Positions 44,529-53,850 of a stretch of DNA of 59,849 nucleotides are shown in pieces. Source of the DNA: Actinomycetes bacterium (lineage in GTDB: Bacteria; Actinomycetota; Thermoleophilia; BMS3ABIN01). Every line of letters begins with the position of its first letter. The stretch's first letter is position 1. Position numbers and translations under genes: made by a program. The stretch lies in the NCBI GenBank assembly GCA_021790115.1, contig JAJYIM010000006.1, positions 1 to 59,849 of the forward strand, read 5' to 3'. The notes below the pieces were generated by a model that was not told the DNA's origin, did no database searches, and was given only the letters and a program-made list of their open reading frames with translations.

Positions 44529-44866
44529 CAGGTGAGATGCAGCGCTGCAACAATCCGCCGCTGCCCGGCGGCTTGATTGAAAACCTCAACTGCTTTTTCC
44601 GTCTTGACCACCAGCACCTCGATTTCTTGCGCCTTTAAAAAAGCAAGCGTCGCGTCAGGGACCTGCATTGCGCCTGAATAACCGGTGCCAATGATGATGA
44701 CAGCGGGATCCGCCTGCAACCCCGTCGTTAGGTCCTCCGGCGCCAGTACGTGGCCGTGCCGGCGCCGCCAGGGGGATTCAACCCTGCCGGGCAAGATGAT
44801 AACGTCGCGCGAATACTCCTCCCCGTCGATGACTATGCGGCCGAATGAGTAATGCGTTATCGCCAT
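44525..44866 (-). CDS. Mth938-like domain protein
   Basis: A 113-residue protein of the Mth938/NDUFAF3 family: HYSFGRIVIDGEEYSRDVII at the start, then VIIIGTGYSGAMQVPDATL and a Lys-rich end TEKAVEVFNQ. Function in bacteria is unknown; the eukaryotic relatives assist complex I assembly. It lies directly upstream of the GNAT gene. The region before its start carries a degenerate half MITE and then a full copy. Confidence 0.85.
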   Translation of the reverse strand: MAITHYSFGRIVIDGEEYSRDVIILPGRVESPWRRRHGHVLAPEDLTTGLQADPAVIIIGTGYSGAMQVPDATLAFLKAQEIEVLVVKTEKAVEVFNQAAGQRRIVAALHLTC

Positions 44867-44904
44867 CTTTCAATTCCTAATTAATTCCTCGTCAGGAATT
44901 TGCG

Positions 44905-44958
44905 TGCCATCGGCTCTGCAGCCGGCCGCAGCAGAATATGCTTTTTGAGATAGATTAT
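44905..44958 (+). mobile_element. Half copy (right arm) of the MITE-like repeat
   Basis: CTCTGCAGCCGGCCGCAGCA through GCTTTTTGAGATAGATTA matches only the right arm of the full element. It abuts the complete copy at 44960, as if one element inserted at or recombined with the end of another. Confidence 0.75.
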
Positions 44959-44959
44959 T

Positions 44960-45140
44960 AGAATCTATCTCAAAAGGCTGTTCGTAGCGAGGCCGAGCGA
45001 AAAGGCGATGGGCAAGGACGCAGGATTAAAAAGCCCGCAGTCGTACCCGCTGCGGTACGTCGAGGACTTTTTGCTCCGAGGACGCCGCCCATGGTCTTTG
45101 CAGCCGGCCGCAGCAGAATATGCTTTTTGAGATAGATTCT
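44960..45140 (+). mobile_element. Full-length MITE-like repeat overlapping the dgkA-PAP2 stop
   Basis: 181 bp, AGAATCTATCTCAAAAGGC to GCTTTTTGAGATAGATTCT, central hairpin CGTACC-CGCTGC-GGTACG. Its last two bases (CT on this strand, AG on the other) form the last two letters of the TAG stop of the adjacent gene. Confidence 0.92.
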
Positions 45141-45855
45141 AGTACCAAAACTGGAACAGCGCCGTAGTGACAAGTATTCCCAAAACCGCTCCCATAAATG
45201 CTTCATAAACTGTGTGGATTCCTGACTCTACGCGGCTTTGCGCCACCAGAAACGCCATTAAAAAAGCCAGCAGGGAGATAAGCAGCCCGTGAGCCAGTTC
45301 CAGCTGGGCGGAAACGTACGTGATTGCAGTCCAGCAAGCGAAAGCGGCAGCGCTGTGGCCGGAAGGCATGCCGCCGGAGAAAGGGGAGCCACGGTGGAAA
45401 AACGCCTTCACCAGGATGACCACCAACATGACTAACACCAGCGCAATGACGGTTAGGTGCGCCGGAGACTGCCGGACGACATGAATCAGATTTTTTGACG
45501 GCTGCTGCAGCTTGTCATAAAAAATAAGGTAAGCAACGACGAGAGCATTCAAGGCTGCGATCAGGACTGCGCCCGCGGCAACATCCTTGGCGATCTTCGC
45601 CGCCGGGTCAAAGGCGGTGCCAAACGTGTCAATCGCCGCTTCCACCGCTGTGTTTATCATCTCGGCAATCAGCACGAAGCTGATAGTTATCAACAACACT
45701 CCCAGCTCTATCCGGGAAAGGTTGAAAAACAGGCTGGCGACGATAACGCCAAAAGCGACGGCGAAATGAATCTTCATGTTGCGCTGCGTGCGCAGCACGT
45801 AAACAATGCCTTCAAAGGCCCAGGTGAAGCTTTTTAGCGTGCTGCGCCGGTACAT
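45139..45855 (-). CDS. dgkA: Undecaprenol/diacylglycerol kinase fused to PAP2 phosphatase
   Basis: A 238-residue membrane protein. The DgkA part (1 to about 115) has FEGIVYVLRTQRNMKIH, ISFVLIAEMINTAVEAAID and DPAAKIAKDVAAGAVL, the catalytic pattern of the Gram-positive undecaprenol kinase. The C-terminal half is a membrane PAP2 phosphatase: KAFFHRGSPF, GGMPSGHSAAAF and a SRVESGIHTVYEA third motif. Kinase and phosphatase in one chain could cycle undecaprenol and its phosphate in wall synthesis. The stop codon is formed with the border of a MITE, so the C-terminus may have been trimmed or altered by insertion. Confidence 0.92.
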   Translation of the reverse strand: MYRRSTLKSFTWAFEGIVYVLRTQRNMKIHFAVAFGVIVASLFFNLSRIELGVLLITISFVLIAEMINTAVEAAIDTFGTAFDPAAKIAKDVAAGAVLIAALNALVVAYLIFYDKLQQPSKNLIHVVRQSPAHLTVIALVLVMLVVILVKAFFHRGSPFSGGMPSGHSAAAFACWTAITYVSAQLELAHGLLISLLAFLMAFLVAQSRVESGIHTVYEAFMGAVLGILVTTALFQFWY

Positions 45856-45914
45856 CTTGCGATTTCCTGCGTTTGACTTTTAAGTATGATGGAGAGTCTG
45901 GACCCGAATTCCGA

Positions 45915-46047
45915 AAAATCATCGTAATTATTTAGATTTGACAATTTAGATCTTCTTTTTGAATTCGTCTGGCTTCCAGTTTTGGGTTTTAGGTTATGGG
46001 TTCCGGGTTTAATCTAGTATCCAGAATCCGGCATCCAGTGTCCGCTT
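45915..46047. repeat. Compound heptad array after the ybeY stop
   Basis: Plus strand: an AT-rich spacer, then GGGTTCC GGGTTTA, ATCTAGT ATCCAGA, ATCCGGC ATCCAGT and GTCCGCT, running directly into the TCA that is ybeY's stop on the minus strand. It has the same parts in the same order as the array at 23906-24006. Confidence 0.65.
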
Positions 46048-46511
46048 CATCTGCAAATCTGCGCCACCAGCTCCGTCTGCCTGGCCTCCATCTGGCCACT
46101 GTCAGTCTCGTGGTCAAAACCGGCAATATGCAAAATGCCGTGAATCAGGAGCAGGCACATTTCTTCAGCCAGGCTTGCGCCCAAGGCTCTCGCCTGCTGC
46201 TCGGCAGCCTGCGGACAAATTACCACGTCTCCCAGCAGCACAGGCACAGCCCCCGCACCAATTCTGGTCCCGGCGCTGTTTTTATCACCGGCATCCAAAG
46301 GAAAGGCGAGCACGTCAGTAATCCCCTTCCTGCCCATGTGCTTAAGGTTAAGGCCTGCCATTTCTGCCGGCGTTACAAAGACAAGGCTAATTTCTCCCGG
46401 ACCCGCGTCCAGCTGCGCCAAAACCTCCGCTGCAGTTTTGGAAACTGACTCGAGGTCAACAATATAACCGGAACGGTTGTCAACGGTTACATTGATCTGA
46501 CCGAATTCCAT
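46047..46511 (-). CDS. ybeY: Endoribonuclease YbeY
   Basis: A zinc-dependent RNase used in 16S rRNA maturation and ribosome quality control. 154 residues from the ATG at 46511 (MEFGQINVTVDNRSG), immediately after the HDIG gene stop. LSLVF-like EISLVFVTPAEMAGLN, TDVLAFPLD, GDVVICPQ and the metal motif HGILHIAGFDHETD are visible. A longer frame to 46616 lies inside the HDIG gene and is rejected. Confidence 0.95.
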   Translation of the reverse strand: MEFGQINVTVDNRSGYIVDLESVSKTAAEVLAQLDAGPGEISLVFVTPAEMAGLNLKHMGRKGITDVLAFPLDAGDKNSAGTRIGAGAVPVLLGDVVICPQAAEQQARALGASLAEEMCLLLIHGILHIAGFDHETDSGQMEARQTELVAQICR

Positions 46512-46512
46512 G

Positions 46513-48723
46513 TCAGACGTGTTTGCCACCGCCGTCGACCCTCGGCTCTTGCGACCGCAGCCGCCTGGCCGACGCTCCCGCCTTGACCTTTTCACCGGGC
46601 GCCGCCACACGCTCATCTCTGCGGCTCGGGTAGGCTATCCGGGTTGCGCCAAAGCCACGCAGGCTTTTTTCAAACACCTGCCTCACTTTGTCAAGATCGC
46701 CAAAGGTCAGCTCACTTTCGCTCAACTGGCCATCATGGAGACGCTGATTGAAAATCTCCCGGATTACGGCCTTGATATTCTTCATTGTCGGATTTTTCAG
46801 AGAGCGCACAGCTGCCTCCACAGAATCAGCCAACATAATGATGGCTGCTTCGCGCGAAGCAGGCTTCTGCCCCCCGTAGCGATAAGTCTCTTCATCAACC
46901 TGTCCGCCGGAGTTTTTCTGGGCTTTATGGTAGAAGTATGATAACACTGTTGTGCCATGATGCTCCTTAATGATATCCAGAATCTCCGGCGGCAGCCCCT
47001 CGTCTCTGGCCAACCGCACCCCGTCGCGGACGTGCGCTGTGATTGCCAATTTTGACAGGCCCGGCGTCAAACGGTCGTGCGGATTTTTGATATGAAACTG
47101 ATTCTCGATAAAGTAGTCGGGCCGGTTAAGCTTGCCGATATCGTGATAGTACGCCCCCGCCCGCGCCAGCAGCGGATTGGCGCCAATGGCTTCAGCTGCG
47201 GTCTCGGCGATATTGCCCATAATGATGCTGTGGTTGTATGTGCCCGGCGCCTTCATCATCAGCTCCTTAAGCAAAGGCTGTGTGGGATCGGACAGTTCCA
47301 GCAGCTTCAGCGGAGTGGGAAGGTTAAAAAACATTTCGTAGATGGTAATCAGGCCGCTCGCCGCCACCATGGAGAGGAACCCGTTACCCGCGCCCCAGGC
47401 AATCCCGGCGCCGGCCCGGAACCAAGCGGTCTCGCCGATCTGGCTGGCGCCGGCAGCCGCAGCTACGACAACCAAGGCGGCAAGCATGCCGGCCCTCATC
47501 AAATCACGGCGGCGGCTAACATTGGTAACCAGGAAGGTTCCCGAGAGCCCTCCCAAGAGGCCAACCATTACGTACTGCGGATCGGAGCCTCCCACTACAG
47601 CCAGGTTTACGCTGGAGATGACAACCAGCAGCGCCGAAAGCCGCGTTTGCAGCATCAGCGTTGCCAGCATGCCCAGGGCGGCCATCGGCACAATTAGCGG
47701 TGAAAGCGGCTCAATTACCGACACCCTGGCGATAATCGCAAACAGTATCAGCAATGATGACCCGATAAACAAAAGCGAGCGCGAGCCTCGCACCCGCCGC
47801 TCAAACTTTTTGACGTACACGGTTAGCATTGTAATTTCCAGCAGCGCCAGCAGGCCGACGCCGGCCAGAGTGCCATACTTGCTGCCAAACTGGGTCAGGC
47901 CCAAGGCTTCCAGCTTGCTTTCGATGTCCGGCGTCACCACCTGTCCCGGCGAAACAATTGTCTCTCCCTTTTGCACGGTGATCACCGCCGGCTGCACCTG
48001 GGCAGCCGCCTGGTCCTTGGCCTGCTGGGTCTTCTGCTGATTAAATATGTAATTGGGCTGAAGAAAGGCGCCTCCGACCTCGCCGGCGGCGTCAAGCTCC
48101 GGCCCCGCGAGCGGGCGCGTTCCCAAGACTTCCTTCAGCCGGCTCTTGTCAGTTGGCAGGGAATCGCCGGTGACATTCCCTTCCAGGATGAGCTGCTCAC
48201 TGTCAACTACCGCCGTTCGCACCTGCGCCAGCCTGTCAGTTCCCAGCTCCGCCAGCGTTGTCAGCGACGCAGGGGTTATCGTCGGCAGGCCCGGCAGAGC
48301 CTGAATGCGCTTGACTGCCTTGCTGGCGTCGTATGCCTGCCCCGCAGCCTGAGCCGCAGTTCTCTCCTGTGTGACAATTAAGGAAACGTTGTCAAAAAAA
48401 CCGCCGATGTTCTTTTCCACATTGGCCAGCACGCTTGGGTCAAACGTGTAAACCTTTGCCACCTGGCTTTCGGCCTGCTGCTGCAGTTTTGCGGTCTGCG
48501 CCTTGTCCTCGAAAGTCAAAGTGCGCGGTGAACGGATCAGATCCTGGGCGACATCACCGGCTTTAAGATTGTACTGCGACGGAAAAAAAACGCTACCCAT
48601 CAACCCCCACAGCAAGAGAAACGTGACGGCAGCCAGAAAGGCGCCGAAGACGCTGACGTCAATTGCATTAAAGAGGCGGCGTAAAGCAAGAATTATGCGG
48701 CCCGGAAGAGTTGTTGAATTCAT
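46513..48723 (-). CDS. 7TM-HD (HDIG) family phosphohydrolase, PgpH type
   Basis: A 736-residue membrane protein. An N-terminal transmembrane helix is followed by a large extracellular 7TMR-HDED domain (about 60-270, with LVIDSEQL-like VVDSEQLILEGN), seven transmembrane helices (about 285-475) and a cytoplasmic HD domain: APGTYNHSIIMGNIAETAAE, AGAYYHDIGKLNRPDYF, KEHHGTTVLSYFYHKA. PgpH proteins hydrolyse cyclic di-AMP, so this cell probably uses that messenger. It lies between phoH and ybeY, the usual place. Confidence 0.93.
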   Translation of the reverse strand: MNSTTLPGRIILALRRLFNAIDVSVFGAFLAAVTFLLLWGLMGSVFFPSQYNLKAGDVAQDLIRSPRTLTFEDKAQTAKLQQQAESQVAKVYTFDPSVLANVEKNIGGFFDNVSLIVTQERTAAQAAGQAYDASKAVKRIQALPGLPTITPASLTTLAELGTDRLAQVRTAVVDSEQLILEGNVTGDSLPTDKSRLKEVLGTRPLAGPELDAAGEVGGAFLQPNYIFNQQKTQQAKDQAAAQVQPAVITVQKGETIVSPGQVVTPDIESKLEALGLTQFGSKYGTLAGVGLLALLEITMLTVYVKKFERRVRGSRSLLFIGSSLLILFAIIARVSVIEPLSPLIVPMAALGMLATLMLQTRLSALLVVISSVNLAVVGGSDPQYVMVGLLGGLSGTFLVTNVSRRRDLMRAGMLAALVVVAAAAGASQIGETAWFRAGAGIAWGAGNGFLSMVAASGLITIYEMFFNLPTPLKLLELSDPTQPLLKELMMKAPGTYNHSIIMGNIAETAAEAIGANPLLARAGAYYHDIGKLNRPDYFIENQFHIKNPHDRLTPGLSKLAITAHVRDGVRLARDEGLPPEILDIIKEHHGTTVLSYFYHKAQKNSGGQVDEETYRYGGQKPASREAAIIMLADSVEAAVRSLKNPTMKNIKAVIREIFNQRLHDGQLSESELTFGDLDKVRQVFEKSLRGFGATRIAYPSRRDERVAAPGEKVKAGASARRLRSQEPRVDGGGKHV

Positions 48724-48739
48724 GGCGGTTTACGGCTCG

Positions 48740-49696
48740 CTATTGCTGCAGCGCCGAATAGTGTTTGTATGCGGCCACGATCTTTTGCACGAGCTTGTGG
48801 CGGACAACGTCCTGACTGGCAAAATTGATAAAGGCAATATCAGGTATTTTGCCCAGAATGTCAACGACCGTGGCCAAGCCGGAAAAACGGATATCGGGCA
48901 GATCTACCTGGGTAATGTCGCCTGTGACAACCATGCGGGACGCGAATCCGAGCCGGGTAAGAAACATCTTCATCTGCTCGGGACTGGTATTTTGCGCTTC
49001 GTCCAGGATGATAAAGGAGTCATTCAGGGTGCGGCCGCGCATAAAAGCCAGCGGCGCCACTTCGATGGCCCCCTTTTCCATCAGCGTCGTCAGCCGGTCA
49101 GGCTCCAACATATCATACAAAGCGTCAAAAAGGGGTCTCAGATATGGATCGACTTTCTCCAGCATCGTGCCCGGCAGGAAGCCGATCTTCTCCCCCGCCT
49201 CCACCGCCGGCCGCGTCAAAATTATGCGGTTCACTTTCTTGGCCAACAGCTCGCTGACAGCCAGCGCCAGGGCCAGGTAAGTCTTGCCTGTGCCCGCCGG
49301 TCCGATGGCAAACGTGATGCTGTGATTGCGGATGGCGTCTACGTACTTCTTCTGATTGATGGTTTTGGGAACAATCTTGCGACCGCGATGCTCCCAAACG
49401 ATATCACCGTAGATTTCGGCAGCGTAGCCGGCCCGGCCGCCGCCGGCAGCCATCATCGATCCCACGGATTCCACCGTTTCAGCGTTAACTTCGTGACCCG
49501 CCTCAATCAGATCCACCAGCTCCGCGACGAGCGCCCGGCCCCGCTCTACTTCAGTATCACCGCCTTCGAGAAAAACCACATTGCCCCTGATGCCGATCTC
49601 GCACTCAAGTTGCTCTTCCAGTTTTTTTAAGTTAGAGTCGTGCTCGCCCGCCAGCTCGGCAACAACGGCATTGTCATATTCAAGGCTTGTTCTCAT
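48740..49696 (-). CDS. phoH: PhoH-family ATPase
   Basis: A 318-residue RNA-associated ATPase. Walker A FAIGPAGTGKTYLALALAV, RPAVEAGEKIGFLPG, Walker B SFIILDEAQNTSPEQMKMFL and the sensor FASRMVVTGDITQVDLP. An N-terminal region of about 120 residues suits the PhoH-like group next to YbeY. It stands 16 bp upstream of the HDIG gene in one operon. Confidence 0.95.
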   Translation of the reverse strand: MRTSLEYDNAVVAELAGEHDSNLKKLEEQLECEIGIRGNVVFLEGGDTEVERGRALVAELVDLIEAGHEVNAETVESVGSMMAAGGGRAGYAAEIYGDIVWEHRGRKIVPKTINQKKYVDAIRNHSITFAIGPAGTGKTYLALALAVSELLAKKVNRIILTRPAVEAGEKIGFLPGTMLEKVDPYLRPLFDALYDMLEPDRLTTLMEKGAIEVAPLAFMRGRTLNDSFIILDEAQNTSPEQMKMFLTRLGFASRMVVTGDITQVDLPDIRFSGLATVVDILGKIPDIAFINFASQDVVRHKLVQKIVAAYKHYSALQQ

Positions 49697-49726
49697 AAAG
49701 CTCTCGCATATTTCCCGGCTCTGAAG

Positions 49727-50185
49727 TCACTGCAGCCTGCCCTTAACCATGCCGCTCACCTTTTTCCCATCCGCCCTGCCGGCCGTGCGCTTCATAACCG
49801 CCGACATAACTTTACCCATATCCTTGACGCCGGATGCGCCCGTAGCGGCAATTGCCTCGTCGACGATGCCCTCAAGATCACTTTCGCCAAGCTCTTGAGG
49901 CAGGTAAACATCAATGATCGCCGCCTCCGCTTCCTCGCCGGCGGCACGGTCCTCGCGGCCGCCGCTGCGGAACGAAGCCGCCGCCTGCTGGCGCCGTTTC
50001 TTCTCCCTCCTAAGAACGGCTATTTCCTCCGCCTTGCCAAAACCTGGCCGGGCCTCTTTGCCGGCCAGCTTTAATTCGCTCAGGATCATGCGCAGCGCCT
50101 GAACCCGCTCCTTGTCACGCGCTTTCATGGCGTCAACCATGTCCTTTTGCACCTGCGCCGTAATGCTTTGGCTCTCTTCCGGCAT
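49727..50185 (-). CDS. yqeY: GatB/YqeY domain protein
   Basis: A 152-residue helical protein: KDMVDAMKARDKERVQALRM at the start, and VDEAIAATGASGVKDMGKVM then GRADGKKVSGMVKGRLQ at the end, as in the tRNA-binding tail domain of GatB. Its function when free-standing is not settled. The region usually holding rpsU next to it is empty here. It lies 9 bp after the HIT gene. Confidence 0.92.
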   Translation of the reverse strand: MPEESQSITAQVQKDMVDAMKARDKERVQALRMILSELKLAGKEARPGFGKAEEIAVLRREKKRRQQAAASFRSGGREDRAAGEEAEAAIIDVYLPQELGESDLEGIVDEAIAATGASGVKDMGKVMSAVMKRTAGRADGKKVSGMVKGRLQ

Positions 50186-50194
50186 TTGCGTTTC

Positions 50195-50545
50195 CTATCC
50201 CACCTGGCCAAAACCCAGGGATTTACCAGCAATCAAATGCCAGTGCAGATGAAAAATAATCTGGCCGCCGCCGCGGCCGACGTTTGTAATCACGCGGTAG
50301 CCAGGCTCAACCACATCCAGTTTTTCGGCGACCTGGACAATAAACTCGAGCATGTTCAGGCAAAACCCATTATCAACCTGGCCAATCTCGTTAAGCGACC
50401 TGATGTGCCGTTTTGGCATCACCAGAATATGAACCGGCGCTTTTGGATGAGCATCCTTGATTGCCAGAAAGTCATCATTTTCCAAAACCTTTTCTGAGGC
50501 CAGCGATCCTGCAATAATTTGACAAAAGATACAATTATCTGTCAA
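50195..50545 (-). CDS. HIT-family hydrolase (HinT-like)
   Basis: A 116-residue nucleotide-binding hydrolase. N-terminal CIFCQIIAGSLASEKVLEND with the zinc-type CxxC, APVHILVMPKRHIRSL, and the histidine triad HLHWHLIAG. Likely acts on purine nucleoside phosphoramidates. It overlaps mtaB by 4 bp. Confidence 0.94.
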   Translation of the reverse strand: MTDNCIFCQIIAGSLASEKVLENDDFLAIKDAHPKAPVHILVMPKRHIRSLNEIGQVDNGFCLNMLEFIVQVAEKLDVVEPGYRVITNVGRGGGQIIFHLHWHLIAGKSLGFGQVG

Positions 50546-51792
50546 AAGGCTCTCCCTCTTTGATTGACCATCTTTCCCAAAACAGCCTCGCCGCTGACAG
50601 CCTCGGCGCGGACATTGGCCAGACCCGCCCCGTCCGCGTGCGAAACCAGGAAACGGGTATAATCTGCGCTGTAACCGCCAAAAACCCCCGGCTTAACCGC
50701 AGACTCCAACAGAACTTCGCTTAAGCCGCCAACTTTCCTTTGCCGGTGCCGGCGTCCCAGGCGCCGGGAAAGCGCCAGCAGTTGTTGGCTGCGGCGCTTC
50801 TTTTCCGCCGCCGGCACGGAATCATGGAGTTTGATTGCCCTCGTCCCTGGCCGCGGCGAGTAAGAGAACCCGTGCACTTTGGAAAATCCCTCCGCGGCAA
50901 TGAAATCAAGCGTGTTTTTAAAAGCGCGCCCATCCTCGCCGGGGAAACCAACGATAACATCAGTTGTCAAATTAACCCCGGGCAGCGCCCGCCGCGCAGC
51001 AGCCAGCCTGCCAGAAAACTCCCCGCAATCGTAGCGGCGCCCCATTGTTTCCAGCACGCGGTCATCGCCGCTTTGCAGGGGGACGTGCAAATGAGGACAG
51101 ATCACCTTGCCGGCCACCATTGTTTCGAGCAGTTCCGGGCTTAAATGGACCACCTCCACAGAGCTGAGGCGTAGTCGCGCCAGCCCATCAATGCGGGCAA
51201 GCCGTGTGAGCAAATCCGCCAATTTGTGATTGCCGTCGCGCCAGGCGCCAACGTCAACGCCGCAGACAACAATCTCCGGGCAGCCTTTCTCGACAACGGC
51301 GCGGGCCAGCGCCAGCAACTGCACCATGGGCAGGCTGACCGGCCTGCCTCTCACCAGCGGCACCACGCAGTATGCGCACATGTTGGCGCAGCCGTCCTGA
51401 ATTTTGAGGAAAAAGCGGGTGCGGCCGGCCAAGGTCTTCATTTCATTATGAAATCGTTCCCCGGGCAAGCTTGCCGTTTGGCTCTTGCAAATCACGAGTG
51501 GTTTTTTACCGGCGGGGCCGGGCAAAACCGTCACATTCTTGCCAATAGCCTCGAACGGCCCCGCCGCCAGCCGCGCAGCGCAACCGGTCACAAAAACGCG
51601 GCCCTCCGGCCCAACCCTTCTGAGGGCGCGACGCACCTCCTTGCGTGACTGCTTCTCCGCCGCGCCTGTAACACAGCAAGTCCCAACCACTTCCACCGGC
51701 GGACCGGTTTCGAAAACAATCCTTGCCGCGGCGGCCTGGGTATCAGAAAAATTGACTTTACAGCCTAATGATTTAACGTTAGTTAATTTCAT
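50542..51792 (-). CDS. mtaB: tRNA methylthiotransferase MtaB
   Basis: A 416-residue radical-SAM enzyme that adds a methylthio group to t6A37 in tRNA. The N-terminal cluster domain has Cys in SLGCKVNFSDTQA, GTCCVTGAAEKQSRKEVRRA and VFVTGCAARL. The radical-SAM motif is DGCANMCAYCVVP. Then RLSSVEVVHLSPEL, HLHVPLQSGDDRVLETMGRR and a C-terminal TRAM-like part. Overlaps the HIT gene. Family assignment to MtaB rather than MiaB rests on the neighbourhood and the short N-terminus. Confidence 0.93.
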   Translation of the reverse strand: MKLTNVKSLGCKVNFSDTQAAAARIVFETGPPVEVVGTCCVTGAAEKQSRKEVRRALRRVGPEGRVFVTGCAARLAAGPFEAIGKNVTVLPGPAGKKPLVICKSQTASLPGERFHNEMKTLAGRTRFFLKIQDGCANMCAYCVVPLVRGRPVSLPMVQLLALARAVVEKGCPEIVVCGVDVGAWRDGNHKLADLLTRLARIDGLARLRLSSVEVVHLSPELLETMVAGKVICPHLHVPLQSGDDRVLETMGRRYDCGEFSGRLAAARRALPGVNLTTDVIVGFPGEDGRAFKNTLDFIAAEGFSKVHGFSYSPRPGTRAIKLHDSVPAAEKKRRSQQLLALSRRLGRRHRQRKVGGLSEVLLESAVKPGVFGGYSADYTRFLVSHADGAGLANVRAEAVSGEAVLGKMVNQRGRAF

Positions 51793-51844
51793 CTCTTATC
51801 TCAAAAAAAGAAAGGCGCAGTTAAAAATCGCATCGTGTATTTCC

Positions 51845-51868
51845 AGTATCCACCATCCACCGTCCGGT
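51845..51868. repeat. Heptad stretch running into the rsmE stop
   Basis: Plus strand ATCCACC ATCCACC after CCAGT, then GTCCGGT, merging with the TTA that is rsmE's stop on the minus strand. About four degenerate 7-bp units. Confidence 0.55.
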
Positions 51869-52596
51869 TATCCCAGCTTCCCCAGCCGGTGCAAGGCTAT
51901 CGAGGCAGCCACGAGCGCTGCCGTCTCAGTCCTTAAAACTTTTGCCCCTAAACTGGCAAAGCAGGCTCCGGCATCCTTGAGCAGAATTATTTCTGCATCT
52001 GAAAATCCGGCCTCCGGCCCCACCAGCAGAGCCAGCGGCGGTTTTACGCCGGCAACCGCCTCGCCCAACGGGAAGCCCGCAGTTTCTGTCGCCAGCGCGA
52101 TCACGGGCCCGGTAAAGACAGCCAGCCAGCTGCCGATGTCAACAGGTTCATCGACGTCCATGACAGACGGCCGGCGGGATTGTTGCGCCGCCGACCTGGC
52201 GATCCTGCGCCAACGTTCCAATTTTCTTGTGGCGCCGTCTATCCGCGGGATTACCGATTTTTCAGTGTATAGCGGAACCAGCCGCGCGGCGCCGATCTCG
52301 CTCAGCTTTTCCACAACCATCTCCAGCTTGCGGCCTTGGGGCAAGGCCTGCGCTACCACCAGCTCAGCCCCATCGGCATTGCCGGTTATCTCGTTGACCA
52401 CAGTTGCCTGCACAAGATCTTCAACTCCGCAAACTTCAGCGAAAAAAACGCGGCCGTCACTTCCTGCCAGCTCGAGCCTGTCCCCGGCCTTCAGCCTCAG
52501 CACCCGGGCGGCGTGGAAAGAATCCTCCTTTCCCAGGCAGACTCGTTGGCCGGCGGCGACGGGGCGGGAGACAAAAAAACGATGGACGTGCTTCAT
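51868..52596 (-). CDS. rsmE: 16S rRNA (uracil-1498-N3)-methyltransferase
   Basis: A 242-residue SPOUT methyltransferase. N-terminal PUA-like domain (KHVHRFFVSRPVAAGQRVCL), EMVVEKLSEIGAARLVPLYT, ARSAAQQSRRPSVMDVD and the knotted SAM site LALLVGPEAGFSDAE with LGAKVLRTETAALVA. Length and order are typical. It follows dnaJ with a 55-bp gap; prmA, often between them, is absent. Confidence 0.95.
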   Translation of the reverse strand: MKHVHRFFVSRPVAAGQRVCLGKEDSFHAARVLRLKAGDRLELAGSDGRVFFAEVCGVEDLVQATVVNEITGNADGAELVVAQALPQGRKLEMVVEKLSEIGAARLVPLYTEKSVIPRIDGATRKLERWRRIARSAAQQSRRPSVMDVDEPVDIGSWLAVFTGPVIALATETAGFPLGEAVAGVKPPLALLVGPEAGFSDAEIILLKDAGACFASLGAKVLRTETAALVAASIALHRLGKLG

Positions 52597-52651
52597 CTTG
52601 GTTTCCAGTCAAAACCGAAGGCGGAATTCTGGTAATGCCAAAATTCAACCG

Positions 52652-53770
52652 TTACTTAAAAGCCGCCTTCAGTTTTTCAAACAGCCCCTCATCACGGGCG
52701 TAATTTTTTTCGGTTGTCACGCCGTCAAACTGCTTGAGCAGCTTTTTCTGCTCCGCATTCAGATACTGGGGAATCATCACATCCATGATGACTTTCAGGT
52801 CTCCCCGGCCACGGCCGCGCAGAAACGGCATGCCCTTCCCTTTGACAACCTTTAGCTCACCTGGCTGCGTGCCTGCTTTGACCACAATTTTTTCTTCGCC
52901 ATCAAGAGCAGGCACACTTAGCGATGTCCCCACGGCGGCATCAACCATCGTTAACGGCAGATGATAAATAAGGTCGTTGCCATCCCGGATGAGCTGCTCG
53001 TGCGGCTCAACCTCCACCTGGACATATAAATCCCCGGGCCTGCCTCCCTTTTCCCCGGCGCTCCCTTTCTCCAGCAGGCGGATGCTCTGCCCATCGGCGA
53101 TGCCCGCCGGTATTTCAACTTTCAGCCGCTTGTGGACCGCGGCCAGCCCCCGGCCGCGGCAGTCAGGGCATGGTTTTTCGACTGTGCTGCCCGTGCCGCC
53201 GCAGCGCAGGCAGGCGCCCCTTTGAACAAACTGGCCGAAGGGAGTCCTGTGCACGCTCTGAACCTGCCCGGAGCCGCCACAGGCGCTGCATGTCCGCCGC
53301 GATGTCCCGGCCGCGGCGCCCGATCCATTACACGCTTCGCAGAAATCAACCGCCTCGTACTCAACCTCCCGGCGAACCCCCTGGGCCGCCTCACTTAGAG
53401 ATAGCTTGACGGCGACGGCCGCATCCTGCCCCTTGACCGGCCCTCCACGCGAAAAACCAAATAAATCTTCGCCAAACAGGGAGTCGCCAAAGAAAGAGCG
53501 AATGACATCCTCAAAAGAAAACTGGGAAAAATCCTGGAAGCCACCCCGTTTCAAGCCGTCGTGGCCATAACGGTCATAGGTCGCCCTGGTTTCCGGATTA
53601 CTGAGGACCTCGTATGCTTCAGCCGCCGCCTTGAATTTTGCCTCGGCCTCCGGGTCATTTTTATTGACGTCCGGGTGGATCTGCCTGGCCAGCGCTCTGA
53701 ATGCTTTCTTAATGTCCTTTGGCCCGGACGTGCGAGGAACACCAAGAATCTCGTAATAATCACGTTTCAT
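52652..53770 (-). CDS. dnaJ: Chaperone DnaJ
   Basis: About 372 residues. J domain [20 protein letters not shown] with the HPD of [10 protein letters not shown], a Gly/Phe linker ([22 protein letters not shown]), four zinc-binding CxxCxGxG repeats ([32 protein letters not shown]) and the C-terminal substrate domains. I use the ATG at 53770 (MKRDYYEIL), because the ribosome site AGGA is too close to the ATG three codons earlier. grpE and dnaK, normally between hrcA and dnaJ, are missing here. Confidence 0.96.
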   Translation of the reverse strand: MKRDYYEILGVPRTSGPKDIKKAFRALARQIHPDVNKNDPEAEAKFKAAAEAYEVLSNPETRATYDRYGHDGLKRGGFQDFSQFSFEDVIRSFFGDSLFGEDLFGFSRGGPVKGQDAAVAVKLSLSEAAQGVRREVEYEAVDFCEACNGSGAAAGTSRRTCSACGGSGQVQSVHRTPFGQFVQRGACLRCGGTGSTVEKPCPDCRGRGLAAVHKRLKVEIPAGIADGQSIRLLEKGSAGEKGGRPGDLYVQVEVEPHEQLIRDGNDLIYHLPLTMVDAAVGTSLSVPALDGEEKIVVKAGTQPGELKVVKGKGMPFLRGRGRGDLKVIMDVMIPQYLNAEQKKLLKQFDGVTTEKNYARDEGLFEKLKAAFK

Positions 53771-53850
53771 TTCATTCATATTCCTGTATCAAATACTGCT
53801 AAAAGTATGCATCCTGTCAAAAAGAAAAATCTGACGACTATTTTTATCCA

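Noticed and set aside
46512-46616. N-terminal extension of YbeY
   Set aside because: It lies inside the HDIG gene and is Arg-rich with no family match.
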